From an uncultured Psychromonas sp. (GTDB taxonomy: Bacteria > Pseudomonadota > Gammaproteobacteria > Enterobacterales > Psychromonadaceae): a stretch of 64,000 nt of DNA. The position numbers and the translations under genes were made by a program. The DNA is taken from positions 80,531 to 144,530 of the forward strand of contig NZ_CANLFB010000008.1 in NCBI RefSeq assembly GCF_947489755.1. Direction: 5' to 3'. Below are positions 20,623 to 28,960 of this stretch, one piece after another (the stretch's first letter is position 1; the number at the start of each line of letters is the position of its first letter). Under the pieces are notes generated by a model. That model was not told the DNA's origin. It saw only the letters and a list, made by a program, of their open reading frames with translations, and made no database searches.

Positions 20623-20707
20623 GCGGATATGGTGGAATTGGTAGACACGCAGCCTTGAGGGGGCTGTGGCTTAGGCCGTGAGAGTTCAAGTCTCTCTATC
20701 CGCACCA
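20623..20707 (+). tRNA. leuU: tRNA-Leu (GAG)
   Basis: A 7-bp acceptor stem (GCGGATA / TATCCGC), encoded CCA, D-arm with GG, anticodon stem CAGCC / GGCTG around loop TTGAGGG (anticodon GAG at 20657-20659), long class II variable arm and a GTTCAAG T-loop. Its place between secG and tRNA-fMet is the same as E. coli leuU. Confidence 0.96.
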
Positions 20708-20723
20708 ATTATTAGGTTTTTGA

Positions 20724-20752
20724 TTGCGATAAGATAGTGCTTTCGTTATAAT
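20724..20752 (+). promoter_or_regulatory. Promoter of the tRNA-fMet region
   Basis: TTGCGA at 20724-20729, 17-bp spacer, and perfect TATAAT at 20747-20752, followed by a GC-rich stretch (GCG) near the expected start. This is the form of a growth-rate-controlled stable-RNA promoter. It would transcribe the pseudo-tRNA, the real tRNA-fMet and the repeat array. Confidence 0.7.
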
Positions 20753-20871
20753 GCGAACACTTTTAAAGCATTGAAAATTAAAAAATGTAAATTCAAAACC
20801 TCATTTGTCAATTTTTACATTTTAAAAGATCTATTTAAGTATTTTATTCATATTTAAATAAACAGTTCGGA

Positions 20872-20965
20872 CGCGAGATGGAGCAGTCTGGTAAAGTAAA
20901 TCGTCGGGCTCCTTCTTGTAGATAAAAGGCGAAGGTCGTAGGTTCAAATCCTGCTCTCGCAACAA
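20872..20965 (+). pseudogene. Broken tRNA-fMet copy
   Basis: 94 bp with intact 5' half (acceptor CGCGAGA, D-arm) and intact 3' half (T-arm GGTTCAAATCC, TCTCGC), but the anticodon CAT and the 3' side of the anticodon stem are replaced by a CTTCTTGTAGATAAAAGG-type insertion. The D-loop junction is altered, and the end reads ACAA instead of ACCA. It cannot act as an initiator tRNA. It lies between the promoter and the intact gene and so should be transcribed. A perfect small palindrome (AAGTGCGTCGCACTT, 20964-20978) follows. Confidence 0.85.
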
Positions 20966-21045
20966 GTGCGTCGCACTTAGTTTAATATTTTAGTTTGAGT
21001 GTTGATTATTTAGTAAAATTTAACATTTAAACACAACAGTACAGT

Positions 21046-21122
<77 letters not shown>

Positions 21123-21500
21123 CATTCAAGTGTATGTTTTAAGAAAAGCTCGTCGGGCTCAGTTCTTAATAAAACACTGGCGAAGGTCGTAGGTTCAAAT
21201 CCTGCTCTCGCAACCACATTCAAGTGTATGTTTTAAGAAAAGCTCGTCGGGCTCAATTCTTAATAAAACACTGGCGAAGGTCGTAGGTTCAAATCCTGCT
21301 CTCGCAACCACATTCAAGTGTATGTTTTAAGAAAAGCTCGTCGGGCTCAATTCTTAATAAAACACTGGCGAAGGTCGTAGGTGTTTTTTATATCCTGCTC
21401 TCGCAACCACATTCAAGTGTATGTTTTAAGAAAAGCTCATCGGGCTCAGTTCTTAATAAAACACTGGCGAAGGTTGTAGTTGTTAATTTCAACTCCCTGA
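21123..21500 (+). repeat. Tandem array of tRNA-fMet-derived units
   Basis: Four head-to-tail units follow the tRNA: 21123-21216 (94 bp), 21217-21310 (94 bp), 21311-21409 (99 bp, with T-loop altered and 5 bp longer) and 21410 to about 21500 (degenerate after 21475). Each has a non-tRNA leader, the tRNA segment AGCTCGTCGGGCTC, an insertion of about 20 bp in place of anticodon and stem, and then the complete 35-nt tRNA 3' end up to CCA. The 5' acceptor strand and D-arm are missing, so none can be a tRNA. Confidence 0.93.
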
Positions 21501-21564
21501 ACCGCATTCGATATTGTAGTTTCCTATCGCAATATCTGTTTGAGTTATTCAAACAAAACGAATG

Positions 21565-21590
21565 AAGCTCCAATTTATTGGGGCTTTTTT
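21565..21590 (+). terminator. Terminator after the tRNA-fMet array
   Basis: AAGCTCC / GGGGCTT (7 bp, one G-U) with an 8-nt loop, then six T residues. Confidence 0.75.
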
Positions 21591-21631
21591 GTTATTTGCG
21601 TATTTGATTTTGTTTTAAATACGTTTTACTG

Positions 21632-21666
21632 ACAACTTATGTTTATCAAAAATAAACATAAGTTGT
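21632..21666 (+). promoter_or_regulatory. Perfect 14-bp hairpin in the rimP leader
   Basis: ACAACTTATGTTTA / TAAACATAAGTTGT with a 7-nt loop, lying between the array terminator and the terminator-like hairpin before rimP. No T-run follows, so it is a structural or regulatory element rather than a simple terminator. Confidence 0.6.
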
Positions 21667-21675
21667 TATTTAAAT

Positions 21676-21696
21676 AGGGCTATATGCCCTTTTTTT
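21676..21696 (+). terminator. Terminator-like hairpin directly before rimP
   Basis: AGGGC / GCCCT, 5-nt loop, T-run, ending 20 bp before the rimP start. It could be a leader attenuator for the nusA-infB operon. Confidence 0.6.
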
Positions 21697-21716
21697 GTTT
21701 CTGAAAGGGGATAGAT

Positions 21717-22175
21717 TTGGCAAGTTTAGAAGAGCGTCTAACTGAAATGTTAGCGCCAAGTGTGGAAGACCTTGGCTATGAATTAGTTGGAGTTGAATAC
21801 GTGCGTGCAGGTAAACACTCAACATTACGTGTTTATATTGACCAAGAAGAAGGTATTTTGGTTGATGATTGTGCAGCAGTGAGTCGTCAAGTCAGTGCTA
21901 TTATGGATGTTGAAGATCCAATCACTAACGAGTACACACTTGAAGTATCGTCTCCAGGTATGGAAAGACCACTATTTAATGCAGCACAATATGCCGCATT
22001 TTTAGGTGAAGAAGTTAAAATACAACTGCGTATGCCGATTCAAAATCGCCGCAGATGGAAAGGTATTATTAGTAGTGTAGACGGTGAAATTATTTCCGTT
22101 TCTGTTGAGGGTAAAGAAGAGCGCTTTGCGCTGAGTAATATCCAGAAAGCGAACATAGTTCCAAAATTTGATTAA
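21717..22175 (+). CDS. rimP: Ribosome maturation factor RimP
   Basis: RimP assists 30S assembly. The 152-residue product has the family features [25 protein letters not shown] and the [13 protein letters not shown] signature. It starts with TTG at 21717, 6 bp behind GAAAGGGG; no better in-frame ATG exists. First gene of the rimP-nusA-infB-rbfA-truB operon, preceded by stacked hairpins. Confidence 0.95.
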   Translation: MASLEERLTEMLAPSVEDLGYELVGVEYVRAGKHSTLRVYIDQEEGILVDDCAAVSRQVSAIMDVEDPITNEYTLEVSSPGMERPLFNAAQYAAFLGEEVKIQLRMPIQNRRRWKGIISSVDGEIISVSVEGKEERFALSNIQKANIVPKFD

Positions 22176-22189
22176 TTAAGGCGTTAAAA

Positions 22190-23692
22190 ATGAATAATAA
22201 AGAAATTTTATTGGTTGTTGAAGCTGTTTCAAATGAAAAAGGCTTACCAAGAGAAGCGATTTTTGAAGCATTAGAAAGTGCACTGGCTATTGCAACTAAA
22301 AAGAAATATGAATTAGAAATTGAAGTGCGTGTTGATATCGACCGTGAAACAGGTCATTTCGATACTTTCCGTCGTTGGTTAGTGTTAGAAAGTGAAGCAG
22401 AAATGGAAAATCCTGCTAAAGAGATGACATTTGAAGCGGCACAGTATGACACGCCTGAAATTCAAGTTGGCGAATACATTGAAGATGAAATTGATTCAGT
22501 GACGTTTGACAGAATCACTACGCAAACTGCAAAACAAGTTATCGTACAAAAAGTACGTGAAGCTGAGCGTGCACAAGTTGTTGCTCAATATGCAGAAAAA
22601 GAAGGTGAGTTAATCACAGGTGTTGTTAAACGTATGACACGTGATAGCATTTTATTAGACCTTGGTAACAATGCAGAAGCGGTTATTTTCCGTGATGAAA
22701 TGTTACCACGTGAAAACTTCCGTCCAGGTGATCGTCTACGTGGTTTATTGTTTAAGGTAAGCCCTGAAGCACGTGGTGCACAATTGTTCATGACGCGTAC
22801 ACAACCTGAAGTATTGGTTGAGCTGTTCCGTTTGGAAGTGCCTGAAATCGCTGAAGAGATGATAGACTTAATGGGCGCTGCTCGTGACCCAGGTTCTCGT
22901 GCTAAAATCGCAGTTAAATCAAACGACCAACGTATTGACCCTATCGGTGCTTGTGTTGGTATGCGTGGAGCACGTGTTCAAGCTGTTTCAAATGAACTAG
23001 GCGGTGAGCGTGTTGATATTATCCTTTGGGATGAGAATCCAGCGCAATTTGCAATTAATGCAATGGCACCTGCTGAAGTTGCTTCAATTGTTGTTGATGA
23101 AGATTCACACAGCATGGATATTGCTGTAGAAGATGAAAACTTAGCACAAGCAATTGGTCGTAACGGTCAAAATATTCGTTTAGCATCTCAACTAACTGGT
23201 TGGGTATTAAATGTAATGACGGTAGCTGAATTAAAAACTAAACATCAAGCTGAGGCTGATGGTGTGATTTCATTATTTACGTCTGCGTTAGAAGTTGATG
23301 AAGATTTCGCTAGTGTATTAGTGGAAGAAGGTTTTAGTTCTTTAGAGGAAATTGCCTACGTTCCAGCTGAAGAGTTATTAGCGATTGACGGTTTTGACGA
23401 AGATATGGTTGAAGAGCTACGTACTCGTGCTAAAGACGTACTAGCTACAAAAGCCCTTGCTGAAGAAGAAAGTCTTGAAGGTGCAAAACCTGCTGATGAT
23501 CTATTAGCACTTGAAGGCTTAGAGGCACACCTTGCATTTGTATTAGCAAGTAAAGGTGTGATTACATTAGAAGACTTAGCAGAACAAGCTGTTGATGATC
23601 TACTAGAGATTGATGAAAAACTAGATGCAGAAAAAGCAGCGGAATTAATTATGGCTGCTCGTAACATCTGCTGGTTTAGTGAAGATGCGTAA
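22190..23692 (+). CDS. nusA: Transcription termination/antitermination factor NusA
   Basis: NusA binds RNA polymerase and controls pausing, termination and antitermination. The 500-residue protein shows the N-terminal RNAP-binding domain, S1 domain ([18 protein letters not shown]), two KH domains with [14 protein letters not shown] and [13 protein letters not shown], and the two C-terminal acidic helix-hairpin repeats found in Gammaproteobacteria. It begins 14 bp after rimP. NusA autoregulates this operon in E. coli, so the hairpins before rimP are plausible targets. Confidence 0.97.
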   Translation: MNNKEILLVVEAVSNEKGLPREAIFEALESALAIATKKKYELEIEVRVDIDRETGHFDTFRRWLVLESEAEMENPAKEMTFEAAQYDTPEIQVGEYIEDEIDSVTFDRITTQTAKQVIVQKVREAERAQVVAQYAEKEGELITGVVKRMTRDSILLDLGNNAEAVIFRDEMLPRENFRPGDRLRGLLFKVSPEARGAQLFMTRTQPEVLVELFRLEVPEIAEEMIDLMGAARDPGSRAKIAVKSNDQRIDPIGACVGMRGARVQAVSNELGGERVDIILWDENPAQFAINAMAPAEVASIVVDEDSHSMDIAVEDENLAQAIGRNGQNIRLASQLTGWVLNVMTVAELKTKHQAEADGVISLFTSALEVDEDFASVLVEEGFSSLEEIAYVPAEELLAIDGFDEDMVEELRTRAKDVLATKALAEEESLEGAKPADDLLALEGLEAHLAFVLASKGVITLEDLAEQAVDDLLEIDEKLDAEKAAELIMAARNICWFSEDA

Positions 23693-23717
23693 TAGCGTCA
23701 GTATGGAGAAATAAATA

Positions 23718-26366
23718 ATGTCAGAAATTCTATTAAAAGACCTCGCTAAAGACTTAAATAAATCTGAAGATGCGTTAGTTCAGCAGTTTGCTGCTGCAGG
23801 TATTACTAAAAAAGCTAGCGACAAAGTAAGCGTTGAAGAAAAAGAAAAGCTAACTACTTATTTGCAAAAGCAACATGGTGGCGAGCAAAAACAAAAAATG
23901 ACTTTACAACGTAAAACAAAAACGACGTTAAACGTTAAAGGCCAATCAAACGCGGTTAATGTTGAAGTTCGTAAAAAACGTACTTTTGTTAAACGTTCAG
24001 ATGAAGAAATTCAAGCAGAAAAAGCAGCTGAGCAAGCAATAAAAGAAGCTGATGAAGCTAAAATTCAAGCTGAATTAGATGCTAAAAAAGCACAAGCTGA
24101 AAAAGTATTAGCTGAAAAATTAGCGGCTAAGAAAGAAGCTGAAGAAAAAGCTAAGTTAGCTGCAGTTGCTAATAAGCAAAAACAAGCTGCTACTAAATCT
24201 GTTAAAACAGAAGAGCAACTTAAATTAGAAAAAGAGCAAGCTGATTTGTTGAAAAAAGCAGAAACTGAAGCACTAGCGAAAGCAGAAAAAGATGCTGTTG
24301 AGCAAGCTGAACTGGCTAAGAAATTAGCAGAAGAAAATGCAGCTCGTTGGGCAAAAGAAGAAGCAGACCGTAAAGCCGCTGAAAAGACTGGTGACTACCA
24401 TGTTACTTCATCTAAAGAAGCACAAGCAGCGGAAGATGCTGTTGATACAAAAGCGGAAGGTCCAACACACCGTAAGAAAAAGAAAAAAGTACCAGCGGCT
24501 AAGCCTCTTGAAACTGTTTATAACCGTCGCGGTAACAACCGTCGTGGTAAAAAAGGTTCAACTGCAACGCCTCATGCACTTCAACAAGCATTTGAAAAAC
24601 CAGCTGCTAAAGTTGAACGTGACGTTAAAATTGGTGAAACAATTACCGTTGCAGAACTAGCAAGTAAAATGGCTGTTAAAGCAACTGAAGTGATTAAAGC
24701 GATGATGAAGATGGGTGCTATGGCAACTATCAACCAAGTTATCGATCAAGAAACAGCCTCTATTGTTGCTGAAGAAATGGGCCATAAAGTAATTCTAACG
24801 AAAGAAAATGAGTTAGAAGAGTCTGTAATGGCAGAAGCACAACAAGGCGGCGCTAAAACATCTCGTGCACCTGTTGTTACTATCATGGGTCACGTTGACC
24901 ACGGTAAAACGTCATTACTAGATTACATTCGTCGTGCAAAAGTTGCTGACGGTGAAGCCGGTGGTATTACTCAACATATCGGTGCTTACCATGTAGACAC
25001 TGACAAAGGTATGATTTCGTTCCTAGATACTCCAGGACATGCGGCGTTTACGTCAATGCGTTCTCGTGGTGCTAAAGCGACAGATATCGTTGTACTAGTG
25101 GTTGCTGCAGATGATGGTGTTATGCCACAAACAATCGAAGCGATTCAACATGCTAAAGCTGCTGGCGTTCCGCTAATGGTTGCTGTAAATAAAATCGATA
25201 AAGAAGGTGCAGATTTTGACCGTGTTAAAACTGAACTTTCACAACACGATGTTATTTCAGAAGAATGGGGTGGTGAAAACATCTTCTCATTCGTATCTGC
25301 AAAAGTAGGTACTGGTGTTGATGCATTATTAGATAGCATCTTATTACAAGCTGAAATGTTAGATTTAGAAGCCGTTTCAACAGGTCCTGCGTCAGGTGTT
25401 GTTATTGAATCTCGTCTTGATAAAGGTCGTGGTCCAGTTGCTTCTATCCTAGTACAACAAGGCGAACTGAAACAAGGTGATATCGTACTTTGTGGTCTTG
25501 AGTACGGACGTGTTCGTGCAATGCGTGACGAAAACGGTAAGCCAATTGAATCTGCTGGTCCTTCTATCCCTGTTGAAGTATTAGGTTTATCTGGTGTTCC
25601 ACAAGCCGGTGATGAAGCTACCGTTGTTAAAGATGAGAAAAAAGCACGTGAAGTTGCATTATACCGTCAAGGTAAATTCCGTGATATCAAACTAGCTCGT
25701 CAACAGAAAGCGAAACTTGAAAACATGTTCTCTAACATGGAAGCTGGCGAAGTATCTGAACTTAATGTTGTACTTAAGTCTGATGTACAAGGTTCACTTG
25801 AAGCAATTTGTGATTCACTAAACAAACTATCTACAGATGAAGTTAAAGTTAATATCATCGGTCGTGGTGTTGGTGGTATTACTGAGACTGACGCATCATT
25901 AGCTTCTGCTTCTGGCGCATTGGTTATCGGCTTTAATGTTCGTGCTGATGCATCTGCTCGTAAGTTAATCGATAACGAAGCCGTTGAACTACGTTACTAC
26001 AGCATCATCTACGATCTAATCGATGAAGTTCGTGCTGCGATGAGTGGTCTATTATCACCTGAATTCAAACAAGAAATTACAGGTATTGCTGATGTACGTG
26101 AAGTATTCAAATCTCCTAAGATCGGCGCAATTGCTGGTTGTATGGTGACTGAAGGTACTATCAAGCGTAACAACCCAATTCGTGTTCTACGTGAAAACGT
26201 GGTTATTTACGAAGGTGTGCTTGAGTCTCTACGTCGCTTTAAAGATGACGCAACTGAAGTTCGTAACGGTGTTGAGTGTGGTATCGGTGTTAAGAACTAC
26301 AACGATGTACGCGTAGGCGACCAAATAGAAGTATTTGAAATTATTGAAGTAAAACGTACTCTTTAA
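23718..26366 (+). CDS. infB: Translation initiation factor IF-2
   Basis: IF-2 is the GTPase that places fMet-tRNA in the ribosomal P site. The 882-residue protein has two short N-terminal IF2-N domains, a long Ala/Lys/Glu-rich coiled linker (about residues 90-240), and a G domain with GHVDHGKTS starting at residue 391, DTPGHAAF and NKID. Domains II-IV follow. Length is close to that of E. coli IF2-alpha (890). It is co-transcribed with nusA and lies downstream of the initiator tRNA gene whose product it carries. Confidence 0.97.
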   Translation: MSEILLKDLAKDLNKSEDALVQQFAAAGITKKASDKVSVEEKEKLTTYLQKQHGGEQKQKMTLQRKTKTTLNVKGQSNAVNVEVRKKRTFVKRSDEEIQAEKAAEQAIKEADEAKIQAELDAKKAQAEKVLAEKLAAKKEAEEKAKLAAVANKQKQAATKSVKTEEQLKLEKEQADLLKKAETEALAKAEKDAVEQAELAKKLAEENAARWAKEEADRKAAEKTGDYHVTSSKEAQAAEDAVDTKAEGPTHRKKKKKVPAAKPLETVYNRRGNNRRGKKGSTATPHALQQAFEKPAAKVERDVKIGETITVAELASKMAVKATEVIKAMMKMGAMATINQVIDQETASIVAEEMGHKVILTKENELEESVMAEAQQGGAKTSRAPVVTIMGHVDHGKTSLLDYIRRAKVADGEAGGITQHIGAYHVDTDKGMISFLDTPGHAAFTSMRSRGAKATDIVVLVVAADDGVMPQTIEAIQHAKAAGVPLMVAVNKIDKEGADFDRVKTELSQHDVISEEWGGENIFSFVSAKVGTGVDALLDSILLQAEMLDLEAVSTGPASGVVIESRLDKGRGPVASILVQQGELKQGDIVLCGLEYGRVRAMRDENGKPIESAGPSIPVEVLGLSGVPQAGDEATVVKDEKKAREVALYRQGKFRDIKLARQQKAKLENMFSNMEAGEVSELNVVLKSDVQGSLEAICDSLNKLSTDEVKVNIIGRGVGGITETDASLASASGALVIGFNVRADASARKLIDNEAVELRYYSIIYDLIDEVRAAMSGLLSPEFKQEITGIADVREVFKSPKIGAIAGCMVTEGTIKRNNPIRVLRENVVIYEGVLESLRRFKDDATEVRNGVECGIGVKNYNDVRVGDQIEVFEIIEVKRTL

Positions 26367-26389
26367 TTTTAAATCTTAATAACTATTAA

Positions 26390-26413
26390 GAATGGGGGCT
26401 TATGCCTCCATTC
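26390..26413 (+). other. Hairpin between infB and rbfA
   Basis: GAATGGGGGC / GCCTCCATTC, a 10-bp stem (one G-U) with a 4-nt loop, but followed by TCATTTA and not a real T-run. It may stabilise or process the operon mRNA, or reduce readthrough. Confidence 0.65.
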
Positions 26414-26456
26414 TCATTTAAAACAGCGCTTAATTGGCGTTGATTAGGAGTTACAA

Positions 26457-26882
26457 ATGGCAAAAGAATATAGCCGTGCTTCTCGAGTTTCTCAGCAAGT
26501 ACAAAAAGAACTTGCTCGAATCTTACAACAAGAAGTTAAAGATCCACGTATCGGAATGGTCACCATTTCTGGCGTTGATATTACCCGTGACCTTGCATAC
26601 GCAACGGTATACGTAACCTTTTTCACTGTTGGTGACCAAACCAATGATGAATCATTAAAAGGCTTAAATGCTGCTGCTGGTTACGTTCGTCGTTTACTAG
26701 GTAAAGCAATGAAGTTACGTATTGTGCCTGAAGTTCGTTTCACATTTGATGAAACGTTAACAGAAGGTTTACGTATTTCTGAGCTAGTAAGTGGCGCAGT
26801 AAAAAATGATAAAGTGAAGTTAAAAGAAGCTGGTCGTGAAGAAGACGAACTAGATGCAACAGAAGAAGAGGAAGCGAAGTAA
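26457..26882 (+). CDS. rbfA: 30S ribosome-binding factor A
   Basis: A cold-shock-associated 30S maturation factor that binds near the 16S 5' helix. The KH-like fold region ([24 protein letters not shown] and the [13 protein letters not shown] strand) is typical; the acidic tail past residue 120 is longer than in E. coli. AGGAG stands 6 bp before the ATG. Its TAA stop shares one base with the truB ATG, so the two are translationally coupled. Confidence 0.95.
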   Translation: MAKEYSRASRVSQQVQKELARILQQEVKDPRIGMVTISGVDITRDLAYATVYVTFFTVGDQTNDESLKGLNAAAGYVRRLLGKAMKLRIVPEVRFTFDETLTEGLRISELVSGAVKNDKVKLKEAGREEDELDATEEEEAK

Positions 26883-27820
26883 TGGTAAAACGTGGAAAGG
26901 GTCGCCCGATTAATGGCATCGTATTATTAGATAAACCTACGGACATCAGTTCCAATCATGCTTTACAACGCGTAAAAAGAATCTTCTTTGCTCAAAAAGC
27001 AGGACATACCGGCGCCTTAGATCCATTGGCGACAGGTATGTTACCTGTTTGTTTAGGTGAGGCGACTAAGTTTTCTCAATTTCTATTAGACTCAGATAAA
27101 CGTTACACAGTGACTGCTACATTAGGTGTAAGAACTGACACTAGTGATTCTCAAGGTGATGTGGTTTGCGAAAAACCTGTTTCAGTCACTCAAGAACAAC
27201 TTGATGTTGCTCTTGATACTTTCCGTGGTGAAATCGAACAAGTGCCTTCTATGTATTCAGCCTTGAAATTCGAAGGTAAGCCGTTATATAAGTACGCTCG
27301 TGAAGGCATTACTATCGATCGTCCTGCTCGCCCGATTACCGTGTACGAAATTAATCAATTACGCTTTGAAGATAACGAAATTGATTTAGATATCCATGTG
27401 AGTAAAGGCACGTATATCAGAACGATTGTTGACGATCTCGGTGAGTTATTAGGTTGTGGTGCACATGTATCAATGTTGCGTCGTACACAAGTTGCTGATT
27501 ACCCTTATGAACGCATGATTACTATCGATGAGCTAGAAGCGTTAATAGAAAAAGCGAAAGAAGAAGACGTTAGTCCTTATGACTTGTTGGATCCGTTATT
27601 ATTAGAAATGGATACTGCAGTTAAAAATTATCCTGAAGTCAATATTTCTGATGAAATGGGAGCTTATGTATTGCACGGTCAACCGGTACAAGTATTCGGT
27701 GCACCAGACAATACTATTGTTAGAATCACCGTTGGCGAACAACGAACGTTTATCGGCGTTGGACAAATGAATGATGATGGCTTGATTGCACCAAAACGCT
27801 TAGCTAATCTAGATCTTTAA
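26882..27820 (+). CDS. truB: tRNA pseudouridine-55 synthase
   Basis: TruB makes pseudouridine-55 in the T-loop of tRNAs. The catalytic aspartate is in [12 protein letters not shown], with the KxY motif and the [18 protein letters not shown] region present and a PUA-like C-terminal domain. 312 residues, normal length. It starts on the last base of the rbfA stop. rpsO and pnp, which usually follow, are absent here, so the operon either ends at truB or the two genes were moved. Confidence 0.96.
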   Translation: MVKRGKGRPINGIVLLDKPTDISSNHALQRVKRIFFAQKAGHTGALDPLATGMLPVCLGEATKFSQFLLDSDKRYTVTATLGVRTDTSDSQGDVVCEKPVSVTQEQLDVALDTFRGEIEQVPSMYSALKFEGKPLYKYAREGITIDRPARPITVYEINQLRFEDNEIDLDIHVSKGTYIRTIVDDLGELLGCGAHVSMLRRTQVADYPYERMITIDELEALIEKAKEEDVSPYDLLDPLLLEMDTAVKNYPEVNISDEMGAYVLHGQPVQVFGAPDNTIVRITVGEQRTFIGVGQMNDDGLIAPKRLANLDL

Positions 27821-27930
27821 AGAACAGGTTTATAAATAATAGACCTATAAAGAACAGACTTTAAAAGTGAACGTATTCATTAAATGAACGTTAAGTTAAA
27901 TTGAAACTAAAACAGATTGGCATAGCTAAG

Positions 27931-28140
27931 ATGACTAAAATAGATTTTTCTCAAATAAATAAAACCGCTGCTGAGTCGTTTAATCAGCAGCGTAATGTGA
28001 TTAAACGTATTGCAAAAGGGCAAACAGTACTTTGTGAAGCCTGTGAAAAACCACTCACTTTAACTGTGTTAAGTGAAGGTGAAAGTGGTGTGCAGTGCAG
28101 CAAAGGTTGTACCCAAATTAATTTAGAACTCGACGCTTAA
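27931..28140 (+). CDS. Small putative zinc-ribbon protein
   Basis: 69 residues from the ATG at 27931 (an in-frame TTG at 27901 would add ten residues). Two cysteine pairs, CEAC and CSKGC, about 25 residues apart, suggest a zinc ribbon. The N-terminal half is polar with an NQQRNVIKRIAKGQ segment. I do not recognise a named family. It follows truB by 110 bp in the same direction and precedes a DsbA-like gene by 20 bp, with which it is probably co-transcribed. Real coding is supported by the ordered cysteine spacing and codon use like its neighbours. Confidence 0.72.
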   Translation: MTKIDFSQINKTAAESFNQQRNVIKRIAKGQTVLCEACEKPLTLTVLSEGESGVQCSKGCTQINLELDA

Positions 28141-28160
28141 ACGTCGACAAGGTAGGTTTT

Positions 28161-28763
28161 ATGAGCTCAGAATTATTTTTTATTTACGACTCTCATTGCC
28201 CATGGAGTTATGCGGCAACACCATTAGTGGTTGCTTTAGATGAAGCTTTTCCTGAAATGGAAGTACATGCTTGGCACTGTGCTAACTATGATGGCGGTAG
28301 TAGTGTTGGTTTTAACGCGATTAAATCTGTTGAAAAAGAAAGTGATGTTCCTTTTTCACAAGAGTATATACGTTTCGCAGACAGTCCTAAAAATAGTGTT
28401 ATCAGTGCAAACTTACTGGCCTGGATCTCGACTAAACAGTCAGATAAATTATTAACGGTTTTACAAGCTTTGCAACATGCTCACTTTGTAGAAGGTAATT
28501 CTTTAGGCAAAAAAATAGACTTCACAGAACTTGCTGAAGACTTAAAACTATCAATACCAAATAAAGTCTTTAAAGAAGAACTAAGCAAAGATGCTTTGTA
28601 TGTTCTATCTGATATTAATGATTTACAAGATTTCATGGGAACCGCTTCTTTCCCTGCTTTATTGTTAGTACATAATGATAATGCGGTACTGTTAAATCAT
28701 GCTCAATATATTGGTGATCCTGATAGTATTGTTGCAGATGTTGAAAAGCAGCTACAAGGTTAA
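28161..28763 (+). CDS. DsbA-like thioredoxin-fold protein, CPWS type
   Basis: A 200-residue cytosolic-looking protein (no signal peptide) of the DsbA/FrnE/2-hydroxychromene-isomerase group. The first strand and active-site position reads YDSHCPWSYAATP, that is CPWS where classical oxidoreductases have CPxC, so only one cysteine remains. A cis-proline is visible in TASFPALLL. With a single cysteine it cannot run a normal CxxC disulfide cycle; glutathione-dependent isomerase or transferase activity is one possibility. AAGG precedes the ATG. Confidence 0.82.
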   Translation: MSSELFFIYDSHCPWSYAATPLVVALDEAFPEMEVHAWHCANYDGGSSVGFNAIKSVEKESDVPFSQEYIRFADSPKNSVISANLLAWISTKQSDKLLTVLQALQHAHFVEGNSLGKKIDFTELAEDLKLSIPNKVFKEELSKDALYVLSDINDLQDFMGTASFPALLLVHNDNAVLLNHAQYIGDPDSIVADVEKQLQG

Positions 28764-28812
28764 TATTACTGGCTCAATAACATTATATTGATCACGAGTA
28801 ATATTTAAAAAG

Positions 28813-28840
28813 TGAAATGATCAAACCGGTCATTTCATTT
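28813..28840 (+). terminator. Weak terminator after the DsbA-like gene
   Basis: TGAAATGA / TCATTTCA hairpin, 9-nt loop, short T-run. Confidence 0.45.
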
Positions 28841-28960
28841 AAAATTCAAACATTTTTCTATAATTCTTCATTACTCTTCATTACTAACAGTTACTTATTG
28901 CACTCCTCCTCACCTATACGCATACTGTATTTTTATAAATTTCCTCAGTGAGAATGGATT

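Noticed and set aside
21123..21310. Additional functional tRNA genes
   Set aside because: No 5' acceptor strand, no D-arm and no anticodon in any repeat unit.
21123..21500. CRISPR array
   Set aside because: Units of 94 bp are near-identical throughout without unique spacers between short repeats, and the sequence is derived from the adjacent tRNA; no cas genes.
21388..21573. Minus-strand frame across the tRNA repeats
   Set aside because: Made of tRNA-derived repeat sequence; no coding features.
24337..24660. Second open frame inside infB
   Set aside because: Low-complexity Lys-rich shadow frame caused by the Ala/Lys/Glu-rich IF2 linker.
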